The notes: generated from the sequence alone by a model not told the origin. Shown: positions 8,944-19,608, numbered from the stretch's first letter. The stretch is 46,925 bases of DNA from Companilactobacillus nodensis DSM 19682 = JCM 14932 = NBRC 107160 (GCF_000615905.1 NZ_BAMN01000017.1:1-46925), one strand, 5' to 3'. Program-made: numbers and translations.

Positions 8944-10530
8944 CTAATTAAGACTAACTAATTCTTCCGGCACCCATTCATCACTAGCAACACGGTACAT
9001 AGTTTGTCCATTAATAGTACCAACTTTATCAGTCACAAACTTTGAATTCTTCATCAATGCACGGTGAGTCTTCTTACCCTTACTGCTATAAAGTTGTGCT
9101 GTCTCTTTTGCTGTAACAACACCACTAATCTTTTCGTATTCCACTCCATGATCAACATGGATCCATTCATTAGTTGCAACACGGTAATATTTTTCTCCAT
9201 CAATAAATACATGTCCACTAGCATACCAGTTACTATTGGCAGCTAACGCACGATTAGTAACAGTGTTACCACTCAAAGTGCTAAGAGTGGTATGAGTATT
9301 ATGATGGGTCTGAATAACGACTGGATTAGAATGGAACTCATTCACATCACTTTCTTTGATCCATTCATTAGTACTGATTTGGTAATACTTAGTGCCATCA
9401 ATAGTATTCATCTTGGTAACTTTGAAATTCGTTACTCCTAATAAGTCTTTGGTTCCAACCTTTTTACCATTTTCGTTATATGTATCGATTTCTTTTTTAT
9501 CAGTCATAACATTTTTGGAGTCGATATCTTCGATATTAGAATTACCACCCGTACCTGGCTTCTCTTTCACAATAACAGTCGTCTTTCCTTCTCCAGGATT
9601 ATCCTTAATCGTATAAGTCAATGGATAGGTTCCTGCCTTATTAATATTGACACTTCCCTCAATATTAACAAGACTAGGGTCTACTTCAACTACATTACCA
9701 TTAGCATCAGTAAATTCCTTTATTCCTCTCATTTCATCGAATCCGTCGCCTTCAGTTATAGTGATCGTGTCATAAGTGTTGATTCTTATTGACGTATCAA
9801 TTATGTAATCCATAACTATTCCTCCACGCGGATGTGAATAATCATTTGGACCAAATGTATTTTCTAATTTAAAATTCATTCTTACTTTTCCTTTATTATT
9901 TTCCACACTACCAATATCCAATATTCTATCTTCTGAAAAGTTATATTCTCCTGGTAATAAATCATCACCATCATCAATACGTATCGAATATATATTCACC
10001 ATATTTTTTTTACTTCCAAATTGTTCGTTTAAATCTAATGATAAATTTGAGGATGTAAATACTTTTGTACCCAGATCCACTCTTTGACGAGATGAATATA
10101 CAAGATCTACCTTAAGATTATGAAACTCATCAAAGTTTGAAATGCGATTATCGCCAATATTAAGTTGATTTATTGATGCTGACAAAAGTGGCCCAATACT
10201 CGTTATATCGTTATAATCAAGATATAAAAACTCAACCTTTATGTCTTCCAATCCCGTTAAATCCGTTATACCATAACCCTCTAAGTTCATACTTCTAGTT
10301 GGCTTATTCAAATCATCCATGGTCCAATCTCCATCCAAGTCCTTAAAATGTTCGTCCAAAGCTTCGTGCAGCTTTGGATCAGGTATATCAATATTCTTAT
10401 TACCAGTAGCAGCTTTAACTTTTTCACTTCTTACCGTCCCAGAAATTACAGGCACATTAACAATGCCAGACGTAACCAACATCCCCGCACACAACCCAGT
10501 AGCCACCAAAACTATTTTTCTCTTACTCAT
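8944..10530 (-). CDS. secreted internalin-like/SLAP repeat surface protein 4
   Basis: 528 residues from ATG 10530 (MSKRKIVLVATGL), preceded by AAGGGAAG. It has the clearest internalin-type start of the four: IPDPKLHEALDEHFKDLDG then leucine-rich repeats (MNLEGYGITDLTGLEDIKV, LYLDYNDITSIGPLL, LNIGDNRISNFDEF). A beta region, an Ig-like domain (TITITEGDGFDE ... INKAGTYPLTYTIKDN) and three SLAP-like repeats follow (YYQISTNEWIKESDV, YYRVATNEWIHVDHG, MYRVASDEWVPEELV). Its repeats differ more from those of proteins 1-3 than these do from each other. It is the promoter-proximal member, next to veg, with its own promoter. Confidence 0.86.
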   Translation of the reverse strand: MSKRKIVLVATGLCAGMLVTSGIVNVPVISGTVRSEKVKAATGNKNIDIPDPKLHEALDEHFKDLDGDWTMDDLNKPTRSMNLEGYGITDLTGLEDIKVEFLYLDYNDITSIGPLLSASINQLNIGDNRISNFDEFHNLKVDLVYSSRQRVDLGTKVFTSSNLSLDLNEQFGSKKNMVNIYSIRIDDGDDLLPGEYNFSEDRILDIGSVENNKGKVRMNFKLENTFGPNDYSHPRGGIVMDYIIDTSIRINTYDTITITEGDGFDEMRGIKEFTDANGNVVEVDPSLVNIEGSVNINKAGTYPLTYTIKDNPGEGKTTVIVKEKPGTGGNSNIEDIDSKNVMTDKKEIDTYNENGKKVGTKDLLGVTNFKVTKMNTIDGTKYYQISTNEWIKESDVNEFHSNPVVIQTHHNTHTTLSTLSGNTVTNRALAANSNWYASGHVFIDGEKYYRVATNEWIHVDHGVEYEKISGVVTAKETAQLYSSKGKKTHRALMKNSKFVTDKVGTINGQTMYRVASDEWVPEELVSLN

Positions 10531-10572
10531 AAAATCTCACTTCCCTTATTGTGATTTTTTTAACGTGATATC

Positions 10573-10602
10573 ATCTTATAAAAATACTTGTAACCTTGTC
10601 AC
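10573..10602 (-). promoter_or_regulatory. promoter of SLAP gene 4 (repeated module)
   Basis: Minus strand GTGACA (10597-10602), 18 bases including GGTTACAAGTATTTTTA, then TAAGAT (10573-10578). Confidence 0.65.
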
Positions 10603-10621
10603 GCTAAAACAAAAAAGAACG

Positions 10622-10661
10622 AAAAAAATAGGACTGCCTTCTCTCGGCAATCCTATTTTTA
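10622..10661 (-). terminator. terminator after veg
   Basis: Stem AAAAATAGGATTGCC / GGCAGTCCTATTTTT followed by TT on the minus strand, 8 bases past the veg stop. Confidence 0.88.
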
Positions 10662-10668
10662 GTATCTA

Positions 10669-10956
10669 TTATTCAGCGTCAGCAACTTCTGCATCGGCGC
10701 TTGAATCTGCTTCTGTTTCTTCACTATCGAATGTAATATCAATAGACTTTGTTAGTAGATCAGCATAACTATATGAAACTCTTTCAAAAGAATTTTCATT
10801 TTGATCCAAATCAACTACAAAAACTGAATGGAATGTTTCTGCTAAAGTTCCGCGACGGCGGATAACTTTTTTACGACCTGCTTGTGCTACAACCGTTAAG
10901 TTCTCGCCTAAATGAGCATCTAGACGACTCTTAATTGATTTCAATGACGTTGGCAT
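10669..10956 (-). CDS. veg: Veg family protein
   Basis: Small conserved Firmicutes protein; in Bacillus subtilis Veg is linked to biofilm gene control, but its biochemical role is not settled. It is 95 residues from ATG 10956 (MPTSLKSIKSRLDAHLGENL). The family core GTLAETFHSVFVVDLDQ followed by NSFERVSYSYADLLT is clear. The C-terminal 20 residues (EETEADSSADAEVADAE) form an acidic tail longer than in Bacillus. An in-frame GTG at 10968 overlaps the ribosome binding site, so I chose the ATG. It lies between rsmA and the SLAP array. Confidence 0.93.
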   Translation of the reverse strand: MPTSLKSIKSRLDAHLGENLTVVAQAGRKKVIRRRGTLAETFHSVFVVDLDQNENSFERVSYSYADLLTKSIDITFDSEETEADSSADAEVADAE

Positions 10957-10969
10957 TTTATAAATCACT

Positions 10970-10980
10970 CCTTAGGAGTG
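10970..10980 (-). promoter_or_regulatory. palindromic ribosome binding site of veg
   Basis: The ribosome binding site sits in the self-complementary sequence CTCCTAAGGAG, about 12 bases before the ATG. It could fold on itself or between transcripts; whether that matters is unknown. Confidence 0.4.
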
Positions 10981-10982
10981 CA

Positions 10983-11011
10983 ATTCTACCACGGTTTCCT
11001 GAAAATTACAA
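10983..11011 (-). promoter_or_regulatory. veg promoter
   Basis: Minus strand TTGTAA (11006-11011), 17-base spacer, TGG-TAGAAT (10983-10988), so veg can be transcribed apart from rsmA. Confidence 0.6.
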
Positions 11012-11035
11012 GAAGATTATCATTTTATAAACTAA

Positions 11036-11926
11036 TTATTTTTTAGTTCTTTGTTTAAGTTCAGTTGCCATCTTCTTATATTGTTCGATTGAAACCTGTT
11101 CGCCACGTGCGTTTTCAGCGATTTCACAGTCAGTGAAAACTTCGTTGATCAGCGCACGATTTTCATCTGTTCGACCAAGCCAGTTTAAGAAATTATTCAT
11201 CAGACTCTTTCTCTTTTGAGCAAAAGCCGAACGAATAACTTTGTTAAAGAAAACTGGATCTTCAATATTTATCTCGTCTTTGGGTTTTCGTTCCAAAACA
11301 GCCACAGCTGAATCGACCTTTGGTCTAGGAATGAAGGAATTCTTTCCAACGATACGAGCAATTTTAGCGTCCATTTGTGTCTGGACCGCAATTGTTAGTG
11401 AGCCATATTCACGGTGCCCCGGATTGGCGGTGATTCGCTCAGCAACTTCTTTTTGCATCATCAATACTAGTGCTTGGAATGGATAATCACTATTGATCAA
11501 GTTAAGCATGATCGGTGTCGTGATGTAGTAAGGCAAGTTGGCAACAACCTTGATTGTCTTACCTTCCAAGTGATGCTCTGTGACAAATTCATCCAAGTCA
11601 ACTTTTAGGATGTCTTCGTTGAAAACTTCGATGTTATCGTAATAACTTAAGGTATCTTCTAGAACTGGAATTAAGGTTGAATCGATTTCAAATGCGTAAA
11701 CTTTCTCAGCCACTTGTGATAATTTCTCAGTCAAAGCACCGATACCAGGTCCGATTTCGATGGCGATTTCGTCTGAGTGCAAGTCACTTGCATCGACGAT
11801 ATCATCTAAGACTGTTTCATTCGTTAAAAAATTTTGTCCCAAACTCTTCTTAGCACGCAATTTATATTTGCGAAGAATATCATTGGTGCGGATCGGGTCA
11901 GCAATACTTAATCTATTTTGTGTCAT
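11036..11926 (-). CDS. rsmA: 16S rRNA dimethyladenosine transferase RsmA (KsgA)
   Basis: Transfers four methyl groups from S-adenosylmethionine to two adjacent adenosines near the 3' end of 16S rRNA, a late step of small subunit assembly. It is 296 residues from ATG 11926 (MTQNRLSIADPIRTNDILRK; AAAGGAAG upstream). Motifs: KKSLGQNFLTN, the SAM-binding EIGPGIGALTE (about residues 57-67), and the catalytic NLPYYITTPI (about 130-139). It starts inside the end of rnmV (14-bp overlap), so the two are probably translationally coupled. The order rnmV-rsmA-veg is as in Bacillus. Confidence 0.97.
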   Translation of the reverse strand: MTQNRLSIADPIRTNDILRKYKLRAKKSLGQNFLTNETVLDDIVDASDLHSDEIAIEIGPGIGALTEKLSQVAEKVYAFEIDSTLIPVLEDTLSYYDNIEVFNEDILKVDLDEFVTEHHLEGKTIKVVANLPYYITTPIMLNLINSDYPFQALVLMMQKEVAERITANPGHREYGSLTIAVQTQMDAKIARIVGKNSFIPRPKVDSAVAVLERKPKDEINIEDPVFFNKVIRSAFAQKRKSLMNNFLNWLGRTDENRALINEVFTDCEIAENARGEQVSIEQYKKMATELKQRTKK

Positions 11927-12482
11927 GGGAACTTCCTTTATCAAATTTTTCAACTGCCGCAAGCAGATCCTGTGGATTAACTTGTAACATATTCAAGCGG
12001 TTCAAGAATTGTTTAGCATTCGTATATCCAAGCTTCAACTCTGCACCAACGAATTCGCGACGCTTCTGCGAATGAGCATCCCCGATCAAACCGAGGTCGA
12101 TCATGTCATCAGTACTATAATCGTCAACTAGATCTGAGGTCGTATAAACGGCTGCCAACGCCTTTTTTATATCTTCATCTCTAGCATGTTCGATTCCTAG
12201 ACTGCCGTCACTCTTCTTAGGCACAGCTTTGTCTCTTGGTAAGAATGCTTGTTTAGCATTTGGTACAGCTTGAGCAATTATCGTCCGCAACCGATTCCCG
12301 TTGAAGTCGGGATCAGTGAAGATGATGACGCCACGCTTTTGTTGTGCGAGCTTGATTCGTTGAATCGTTTCATCATTTATCGCTGAACCGATGGTTTCGA
12401 TCGTATCAACGTCGCCCAAACAATCTTTGAGACGATTAGTGTCAGACTTACCTTCCACTACAATTATTTCTTTTATTTTCAT
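11913..12482 (-). CDS. rnmV: ribonuclease M5
   Basis: Matures the 5S rRNA precursor by cutting its double-stranded stem; uses a TOPRIM domain. The 189 residues carry the TOPRIM signatures IIVVEGKSDTNRL (N-terminus), the acidic pair IIFTDPDFNGNRLR and IEHARDEDI. The C-terminal half (EFVGAELKLGYTNAKQFLNRLN) matches the family extension that contacts ribosomal protein L18-bound precursor. The start codon overlaps the stop codon of tatD by one base (TAATG), a sign of coupled translation. Confidence 0.96.
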   Translation of the reverse strand: MKIKEIIVVEGKSDTNRLKDCLGDVDTIETIGSAINDETIQRIKLAQQKRGVIIFTDPDFNGNRLRTIIAQAVPNAKQAFLPRDKAVPKKSDGSLGIEHARDEDIKKALAAVYTTSDLVDDYSTDDMIDLGLIGDAHSQKRREFVGAELKLGYTNAKQFLNRLNMLQVNPQDLLAAVEKFDKGSSHDTK

Positions 12483-13245
12483 TATTTAATGTTATAGACC
12501 CGATGTGAGTTTTCAAACGTATGCTTGGCAACTACTTCGGGATCCATATCCTTATATTTGGCGATTGCATCTAGCACGAAGCGCGTATATCCTGGTTCGT
12601 TTTGGTGACCACGATATGGTTCTGGTGCTAGATATGGTGCATCTGTTTCGACAAGTAGTCGATCAAGTGGTGTATTCATAGCTGACTCATGAACTTCGGG
12701 TGCATTCTTGAATGAAACCACACCACTGTATGAGATCATCAATCCTAAGTCTAGGAATTTGTTCAACCAATCAAGATTACCGTTGAAACTGTGCATGATA
12801 ATACCTGACTTCGACATATCATGTTGCTTCAAGATATCGTACATATCACTGAACGCATCACGACAGTGAATTGAGACTGGCATGTCATACTGTTGAGCAA
12901 TATCTAATTGCTTCAACAAAGTAGCCTTTTGAACTTCTGGTTCAGGATTCTCATCCCAATGATAGTCCAAACCGATTTCACCAATGGCAACAACTTCTGG
13001 CAACTTGATCTGATTGACTAGTTGCTCTTCGTTATATTCCTTGGCAAACTCGGGATGCCAGCCGATCACAGCATGAAGTGGTTTGTAGTTTTGAGCTAAG
13101 CGAATAGCTTCAATATTGTACTCTTCATTCTGACCAATGATTGCCATTTCGTCGACATCATATTCAGCAGCTCGATCGATATACTCTTGAGTTTTGCCAG
13201 CAAATGCTGGGTCATTCAAATGTGTGTGAGTATCAAAAATTTTCA

Positions 13246-13246
<1 letters not shown>
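12482..13246 (-). CDS. TatD family metal-dependent hydrolase
   Basis: A TIM-barrel metal-dependent hydrolase of the TatD family, known members of which act as 3'-5' DNases or hydrolyse other substrates. 254 residues, normal length. Metal-site motifs visible are FDTHTHLNDP (residues 4-13), GEIGLDYH near residue 91, IHCRDA near 126, IMHSFNG near 150 and VETDAPYLAPEP near 200. It overlaps metG by one base upstream and rnmV by one base downstream. The Bacillus counterpart is YabD, in the same place. The substrate in this organism cannot be told from sequence. Confidence 0.94.
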
Positions 13247-15264
<2,018 letters not shown>

Positions 15265-15324
15265 TTATATTTTCAAGCCTCCGCAAATAAATAGTTATGC
15301 AATAGTTGTTATTAGTATATCATT

Positions 15325-16038
15325 TTAAATTTGAGAAAAAACATTAACTGCGTCATCAGAAATAGCCAAAACCTCAGAATCAAGATCCAAGTTTTCCTTA
15401 TTAATAACGACTAACTTGGCGTCGTTCTTGGCATATCTCAACAAGCCAGCAAAAGGATAAACCTTGAAGCTAGTTCCAACAACGACTAGTAAATCAGCAC
15501 ATTCGACATCCTCGACCGCATGTTCAACGTTATCTGGATTAATATTTTCACCATATAGAACTGTTGTACCAGGACGAATGATCCCGTTATCCTCATGATG
15601 ACGATAATCCTTGAGATAGTACTTGTAGTCGAATTCCTTGCCACAAGTTAAGCAATGAATATTATCATACAAGTTACCGTGGAATTCCACGACATTTTTG
15701 GCGCCAGCCTTGGTATGGAGCTTATCGACGTTCTGAGTGACGATAGCACCTTTTTCGTTACTGATTTCAGCCATTTTCTTGTGAATGATATTTGGTTCTG
15801 CATCTGGAAAGTACATATTGTGGACTGTGAAGTCGTGGAAAACATCAGGATGTTCAACCAGATTGTCATGACTCAACATGTATTCAGGTGGGAAATCATA
15901 CTTTTCACGCTTATATAACCCATTCTTAGAACGGTAGTCAGGTATCCCTGAAGGTGTTGATACACCAGCACCAGTCAAAAATGTTACAAACTTAGCCCTT
16001 TGAAGCAGATCTTTGAATTCTGAAATCTTGTCTGTCAT
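15325..16038 (-). CDS. Sir2 family NAD-dependent protein deacylase
   Basis: Sirtuins remove acyl groups from lysines using NAD. 237 residues with the NAD-binding FLTGAGVSTPSGIPDYRS (residues 20-37), the QNVDKLHTKAGA motif (about 101), the catalytic histidine in VEFHGN (about 119), and VVGTSFKVYPFAGLL near 190. Only one zinc-binding cysteine pair is present (CLTC); where the second pair is expected the sequence reads YRHHEDNGIIRPGTTVLYGE. Two histidines there could stand in, or the zinc site may be lost. The start at 16038 has AAGGAGG upstream. It is read in the same direction as metG. Confidence 0.92.
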   Translation of the reverse strand: MTDKISEFKDLLQRAKFVTFLTGAGVSTPSGIPDYRSKNGLYKREKYDFPPEYMLSHDNLVEHPDVFHDFTVHNMYFPDAEPNIIHKKMAEISNEKGAIVTQNVDKLHTKAGAKNVVEFHGNLYDNIHCLTCGKEFDYKYYLKDYRHHEDNGIIRPGTTVLYGENINPDNVEHAVEDVECADLLVVVGTSFKVYPFAGLLRYAKNDAKLVVINKENLDLDSEVLAISDDAVNVFSQI

Positions 16039-16065
16039 AAAAATCCTCCTTATGTTTTTTGAAAA

Positions 16066-17022
16066 CTATCTAGTGATGTACTTAACTCCGCTTTGAGCAA
16101 ATGCCTTTTCAACGGTTTGTTGATAGTATGCCTTATAAAACTCAGGTGTTACTTTTTTAGGATCAATATTCAAAGTTGCGACACTCTGACCATCATTAAC
16201 GCCAAGCAAGATGAACGCATCCTTCTTAGTGGCGCGATTAGTATATGGTGAGTGCTTAATCTGGAACAATTGATTCAAGGTCAATCTCAATTGACGGCTG
16301 GATACAACTGGTGTCACATTCAAGAACTCGTGATAGTGCATCCCTTCGTAACCGTTAGAAATAATCAAGTCATTGTAACCTTCTAGAACGTGGATCAACG
16401 CACGTCTGAATTGGAATGGCACCGTCATATCATTCTTCTCGACTTGTTCAACAAAACCTGCAGCAACCTTATATGAAACAGGAAATTCCATCTTCCATTC
16501 AGCATCTTTGGCATGTTCGCCGAAGACTATTCCGTCAAAGATAATCAAGGAACGATAGAATCTCATGTTTGCAAGATCGAGTGTTACGTGTGGATTCAAG
16601 GCATGATCGATACCCTTCAAATATTCAGTCTTGATCTCTGGAGTATAACTGCCGTCAGCGATTTGTTTCTTAACGATCTCAGCGTGCTCTAAAGTTTCAA
16701 ATAACGAATTAGCGGTTGAAAGGATACGACCATCATCATCTTCCTTGCCTGATGTAACAGCGCAAGAAATAATTGGTTCACCAGAGTTTTCTAATTCAAT
16801 ATGATAAAGTTCATGTAATAAAACAAAATCTTTGTATTTCTCATTAGTGATAATAACTTCGATCGCACCGTCTTTGTTAGAATGACTAGCTTGATCAAGT
16901 GTCAAATATTCATGTTCAGCATAATCGCTATAAACAACTACCGGTCTTCCAACTAATTGTTCAATCTTTCGAATCTGATTTACAATAATATCAGATAAAT
17001 CTTTTTTATCTATTTGTTCCAT
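16066..17022 (-). CDS. HExxH protein, putative zinc peptidase-like, unknown function
   Basis: 318 residues from ATG 17022, chosen because GAGGTA sits 8 bases upstream; the in-frame ATG at 17028 is too close to it. The sequence LLHELYHIELE (about residues 90-100) is a gluzincin-type HExxH motif, and the later FETLEHAEIV (about 128-137) could give a third ligand. No signal peptide, so probably cytosolic. It resembles proteins that some lactobacillus genomes name IpaB/EvcA family, but I am not sure of that. It is followed by the sirtuin gene 27 bp downstream and divergent from a PEBP gene. Substrate unknown. Confidence 0.7.
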   Translation of the reverse strand: MEQIDKKDLSDIIVNQIRKIEQLVGRPVVVYSDYAEHEYLTLDQASHSNKDGAIEVIITNEKYKDFVLLHELYHIELENSGEPIISCAVTSGKEDDDGRILSTANSLFETLEHAEIVKKQIADGSYTPEIKTEYLKGIDHALNPHVTLDLANMRFYRSLIIFDGIVFGEHAKDAEWKMEFPVSYKVAAGFVEQVEKNDMTVPFQFRRALIHVLEGYNDLIISNGYEGMHYHEFLNVTPVVSSRQLRLTLNQLFQIKHSPYTNRATKKDAFILLGVNDGQSVATLNIDPKKVTPEFYKAYYQQTVEKAFAQSGVKYITR

Positions 17023-17067
17023 TATCATTACCTCGTTATAAATAAATTTTTAAGGAGATGGGTTTAT

Positions 17068-17580
17068 ATGGAAATAAATGTACATTTGGATAACGGATTG
17101 TTGCCAGATAAATACGGTAAATTCGCACCTACAAACGATATTAAAAATGGGAAACCCGTCATTAGTTTCCCAATTAAATTATCAAATATTCCCGCAAGTA
17201 CTAAGTCACTTGCCTTCACATTCACTGATCCTGACTCGATTCCAGTTTGTGGATTCGAATGGATCCATTGGACAGCTGCTAATATCTCGCCTGAACAATT
17301 GGAACTTCCTGAAGACTTCAGCCGTACAGCTAAGGCTTCTGTAGTTCAAGGAAAGAACAGTTCCGCAAGTCCACTATTGGGAGATAATGATGACGATCTT
17401 AAGGTCGGATACAACGGACCTAACCCACCTGATGCAACACATGATTACGTATTAAAAGTATACGCCTTGAGTGACATTCTTGATATTAAAGAGGGTTTCT
17501 GGATGAACGAACTTCTCCACAAGATGGAGGGGAAAGTTCTTGATTCAGCTCAAATAACCCTACCTAGTCGTGCTAATTAA
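17068..17580 (+). CDS. YbhB/YbcL family (PEBP-like) protein
   Basis: Phosphatidylethanolamine-binding-protein-like fold. The 170 residues show family landmarks: ISFPIKLSNIP, the ligand-pocket sequence FTFTDPDS (about residue 53), the WIHWTAANIS strand (about 67-76), GYNGPNPPDATHDYVLKVYAL (here split: GYNGPNPP then HDYVLKVYAL) and a C-terminal helix. Start ATG 17068 has AAGGAG 10 bases upstream; the longer frame back to 17014 has no site. No signal peptide. Bacterial members have no settled reaction. Its stop overlaps the ppx stop by four bases in convergent orientation. Confidence 0.9.
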   Translation: MEINVHLDNGLLPDKYGKFAPTNDIKNGKPVISFPIKLSNIPASTKSLAFTFTDPDSIPVCGFEWIHWTAANISPEQLELPEDFSRTAKASVVQGKNSSASPLLGDNDDDLKVGYNGPNPPDATHDYVLKVYALSDILDIKEGFWMNELLHKMEGKVLDSAQITLPSRAN

Positions 17581-18500
17581 TCTTTTTCCTGTAGATTCAT
17601 CTTATGGAAATAGTTAAAGACATAACCTTCTCTAACGCCGAAATTCGAAAAACGAATTTCTTTAGAGGGGGTTTTTTTGATGATCTCAGAAATTATCAAG
17701 ATTCCGCCCAGAATGACCTCATATCTGCCATCACTCAGTTCTTTGATCTGACTACGTTCTTCATTTGAAGCGTGGACCAAGCGATTGAATAACTTGTCGA
17801 TCTGATCGATCGTCACGATTGAATTGTGGAGTGTCTTCTTACGCTTGCCCTCACGATTCAAAATGCTCGTTACAGCTCGCAGGGTCCCGCCTAAGCCAAC
17901 AAACGTGGCATTGGCATTCATCCACTGCAAACTGTCCAAGTGCTCGCCAATTTCTCGCTTAGCGGCATTCAACTCTTGTGACTTGATCGGATCACTCTTC
18001 AAGTAGAGATCAGAAATGGATATTGCCCCGATCGGTATGCTTAATCCATGTTTCAAACGGCCCTTTTTGGCCAAGCTGATCTCACTACTTCCACCGCCAA
18101 CATCCACGATCAAGGCATCCTTGACCCGCATCGTATTGCGGACAGCCACGTAATCGTAGAAGGCTTCTTCTTGCTCATCGATAATATGCAGTTGCAGTCC
18201 TGTTTCTTTTAGAACCGCAAAAATTAATTGTTCTTGATTTTTTGCCATTCGCACAGCTGCCGTGGCAATTAAACTAATTCTATCTACTTCATATCTTTGG
18301 ATCCTATTTTGAAACTTCTTAAGAACATCAATTGTTTCTTCAATTTGTTCATTCGTTAATAATCGACTATGTGCAATCGATTTGCCTAACCGGACAGGCT
18401 CACGCCATCGATCCAAGGTTTTAAAACGATTCCGCTTTGAAGATCTATACACTGATGTTCTGATGGAGTTAGATCCTATTTCTATCACTGCTAACTTCAC
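17577..18500 (-). CDS. Ppx/GppA family phosphatase
   Basis: Exopolyphosphatase / pppGpp pyrophosphatase family of the actin-like ATPase superfamily. 307 residues with phosphate-binding motifs IEIGSNSIRTSVY (residues 6-18), LIATAAVRMAKN (about 80), DEQEEAFYDY (about 113) and IVDVGGGSSEISL (about 132). This is the short, single-module form of about 300 residues common in Firmicutes, lacking the C-terminal HD-like part of E. coli Ppx. The start is GTG at 18500. No neighbouring ppk gene is present, so polyphosphate versus (p)ppGpp substrate is undecided. Confidence 0.93.
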   Translation of the reverse strand: MKLAVIEIGSNSIRTSVYRSSKRNRFKTLDRWREPVRLGKSIAHSRLLTNEQIEETIDVLKKFQNRIQRYEVDRISLIATAAVRMAKNQEQLIFAVLKETGLQLHIIDEQEEAFYDYVAVRNTMRVKDALIVDVGGGSSEISLAKKGRLKHGLSIPIGAISISDLYLKSDPIKSQELNAAKREIGEHLDSLQWMNANATFVGLGGTLRAVTSILNREGKRKKTLHNSIVTIDQIDKLFNRLVHASNEERSQIKELSDGRYEVILGGILIISEIIKKTPSKEIRFSNFGVREGYVFNYFHKMNLQEKD

Positions 18501-18535
18501 ATTGCATCACATCCCATTGTGATAATTATATAAAA

Positions 18536-18559
18536 AAAAAGACCTACATAGTAGGTCTA
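18536..18559 (-). terminator. terminator after aldo/keto reductase
   Basis: Stem AGACCTAC / GTAGGTCT with a run of nine T on the minus strand. Confidence 0.85.
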
Positions 18560-18595
18560 TCTTCACAAAGTTATAAAAACTAGTTGATTTTTTAT

Positions 18596-19557
18596 TTAAA
18601 TCATTGGTTTTTCCCAAACACCACGAGTATCGACACTCGTTTCATAGGCTAATTTTTCCATTAATAGACATTCGTCTTCAGTTAAAGCTACTTTGCTTGC
18701 GGCTAAAGCATCCTCAACATGAGCTGGTTTGGTTACACCCAAGATAGGTACAGTTCCTTTAGCAATAGCCCAAGCGGTCGCAACTTGTGCAACTGATAGG
18801 TTCTTGTCCTTACCTATTTCACGCATAGTTTGAATCAACTTTTCCAGTTTTGGAAGTATCGGATTGTACTCCTTAGCCCTGCGGCTTCCTTCTGGCAAGG
18901 GATGATTCATATCATATTTACCAGACAGAGCACCTTGCTCGAGCACCATGTATGAGAAGAAGATAATATTATTCTGTTTGCAGTAATCAATAATCTTAGC
19001 TTTCTCAGAGGCACGATATAAGAGACTGTAGTGATTTTGAACCGCTGAAATCTTCAATCCTGACTCTGCCAAAATACTGGCGGCTAATTTCAAGTCCGCC
19101 AAATTATGATTCGACAATCCAATGTGCTTGATCTTGCCTGACTTAACCAACGGAACTAATTGCGGTGTCCACTTCTTCACATCAGCGGCATTGTGGATCC
19201 AATAAATATCTGTATAGTCAGTGTGCAATCTCTTCAAACTGCCGTCCAACATCGTTTCCATGGGATGTTCTACATCTTGAGCACTTCTAGGTGTGAACTT
19301 AGTCGACAAGATCACATCTTTTCGGTCAACGTTTTGTAAGTAATCACCTAAGATTGTTTCGGAATCACCCATCGCATAAACTGCGGCAGTGTCCCACAGG
19401 TTCAAGCCACATTTCATCCCAGCGTCAAAAACTGACTTGAGATTATCCTTGTTCAAATGATTACCAAAGATTTGATCACCACCATTATTACCTGAACCCC
19501 ATGACCAGGTACCCAAGCAATCGGTGGAATATTTAATTCATTATCAAGTTTTACCAT
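18596..19557 (-). pseudogene. aldo/keto reductase with a frameshift near its start
   Basis: NADPH-dependent carbonyl reductase of the aldo/keto reductase fold. The main frame reads GTWSWGSGNNGGDQIFG, the catalytic tyrosine region LWDTAAVYAMGDSE, IDIYW-like YTDIYWIHN, HIGLSNHN and the cofactor end ILGVTKPAH. The natural start is ATG 19557 with GAGGAGG upstream (MVKLDNELNIPPIA), but the frame breaks at about 19517: ATTGCTTGGGTACC is found where ATTGCNTTGGGTACC would give the family sequence IALGTWSWG. With one base added the protein has about 321 residues. As read, only a TTG at 19516 without a site could start the rest. Either a recent mutation or a sequencing error. Confidence 0.88.
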
Positions 19558-19608
19558 ATTATTTGTCCTCCTCAACTAATACTTTTATGGAATCAATTAT
19601 AGTATTAA

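Noticed and set aside
17577-17580. Four-base overlap of convergent PEBP-like and ppx genes as a regulatory signal
   Set aside because: Shared TTAA stop codons are common where genes converge tightly; nothing else suggests regulation.
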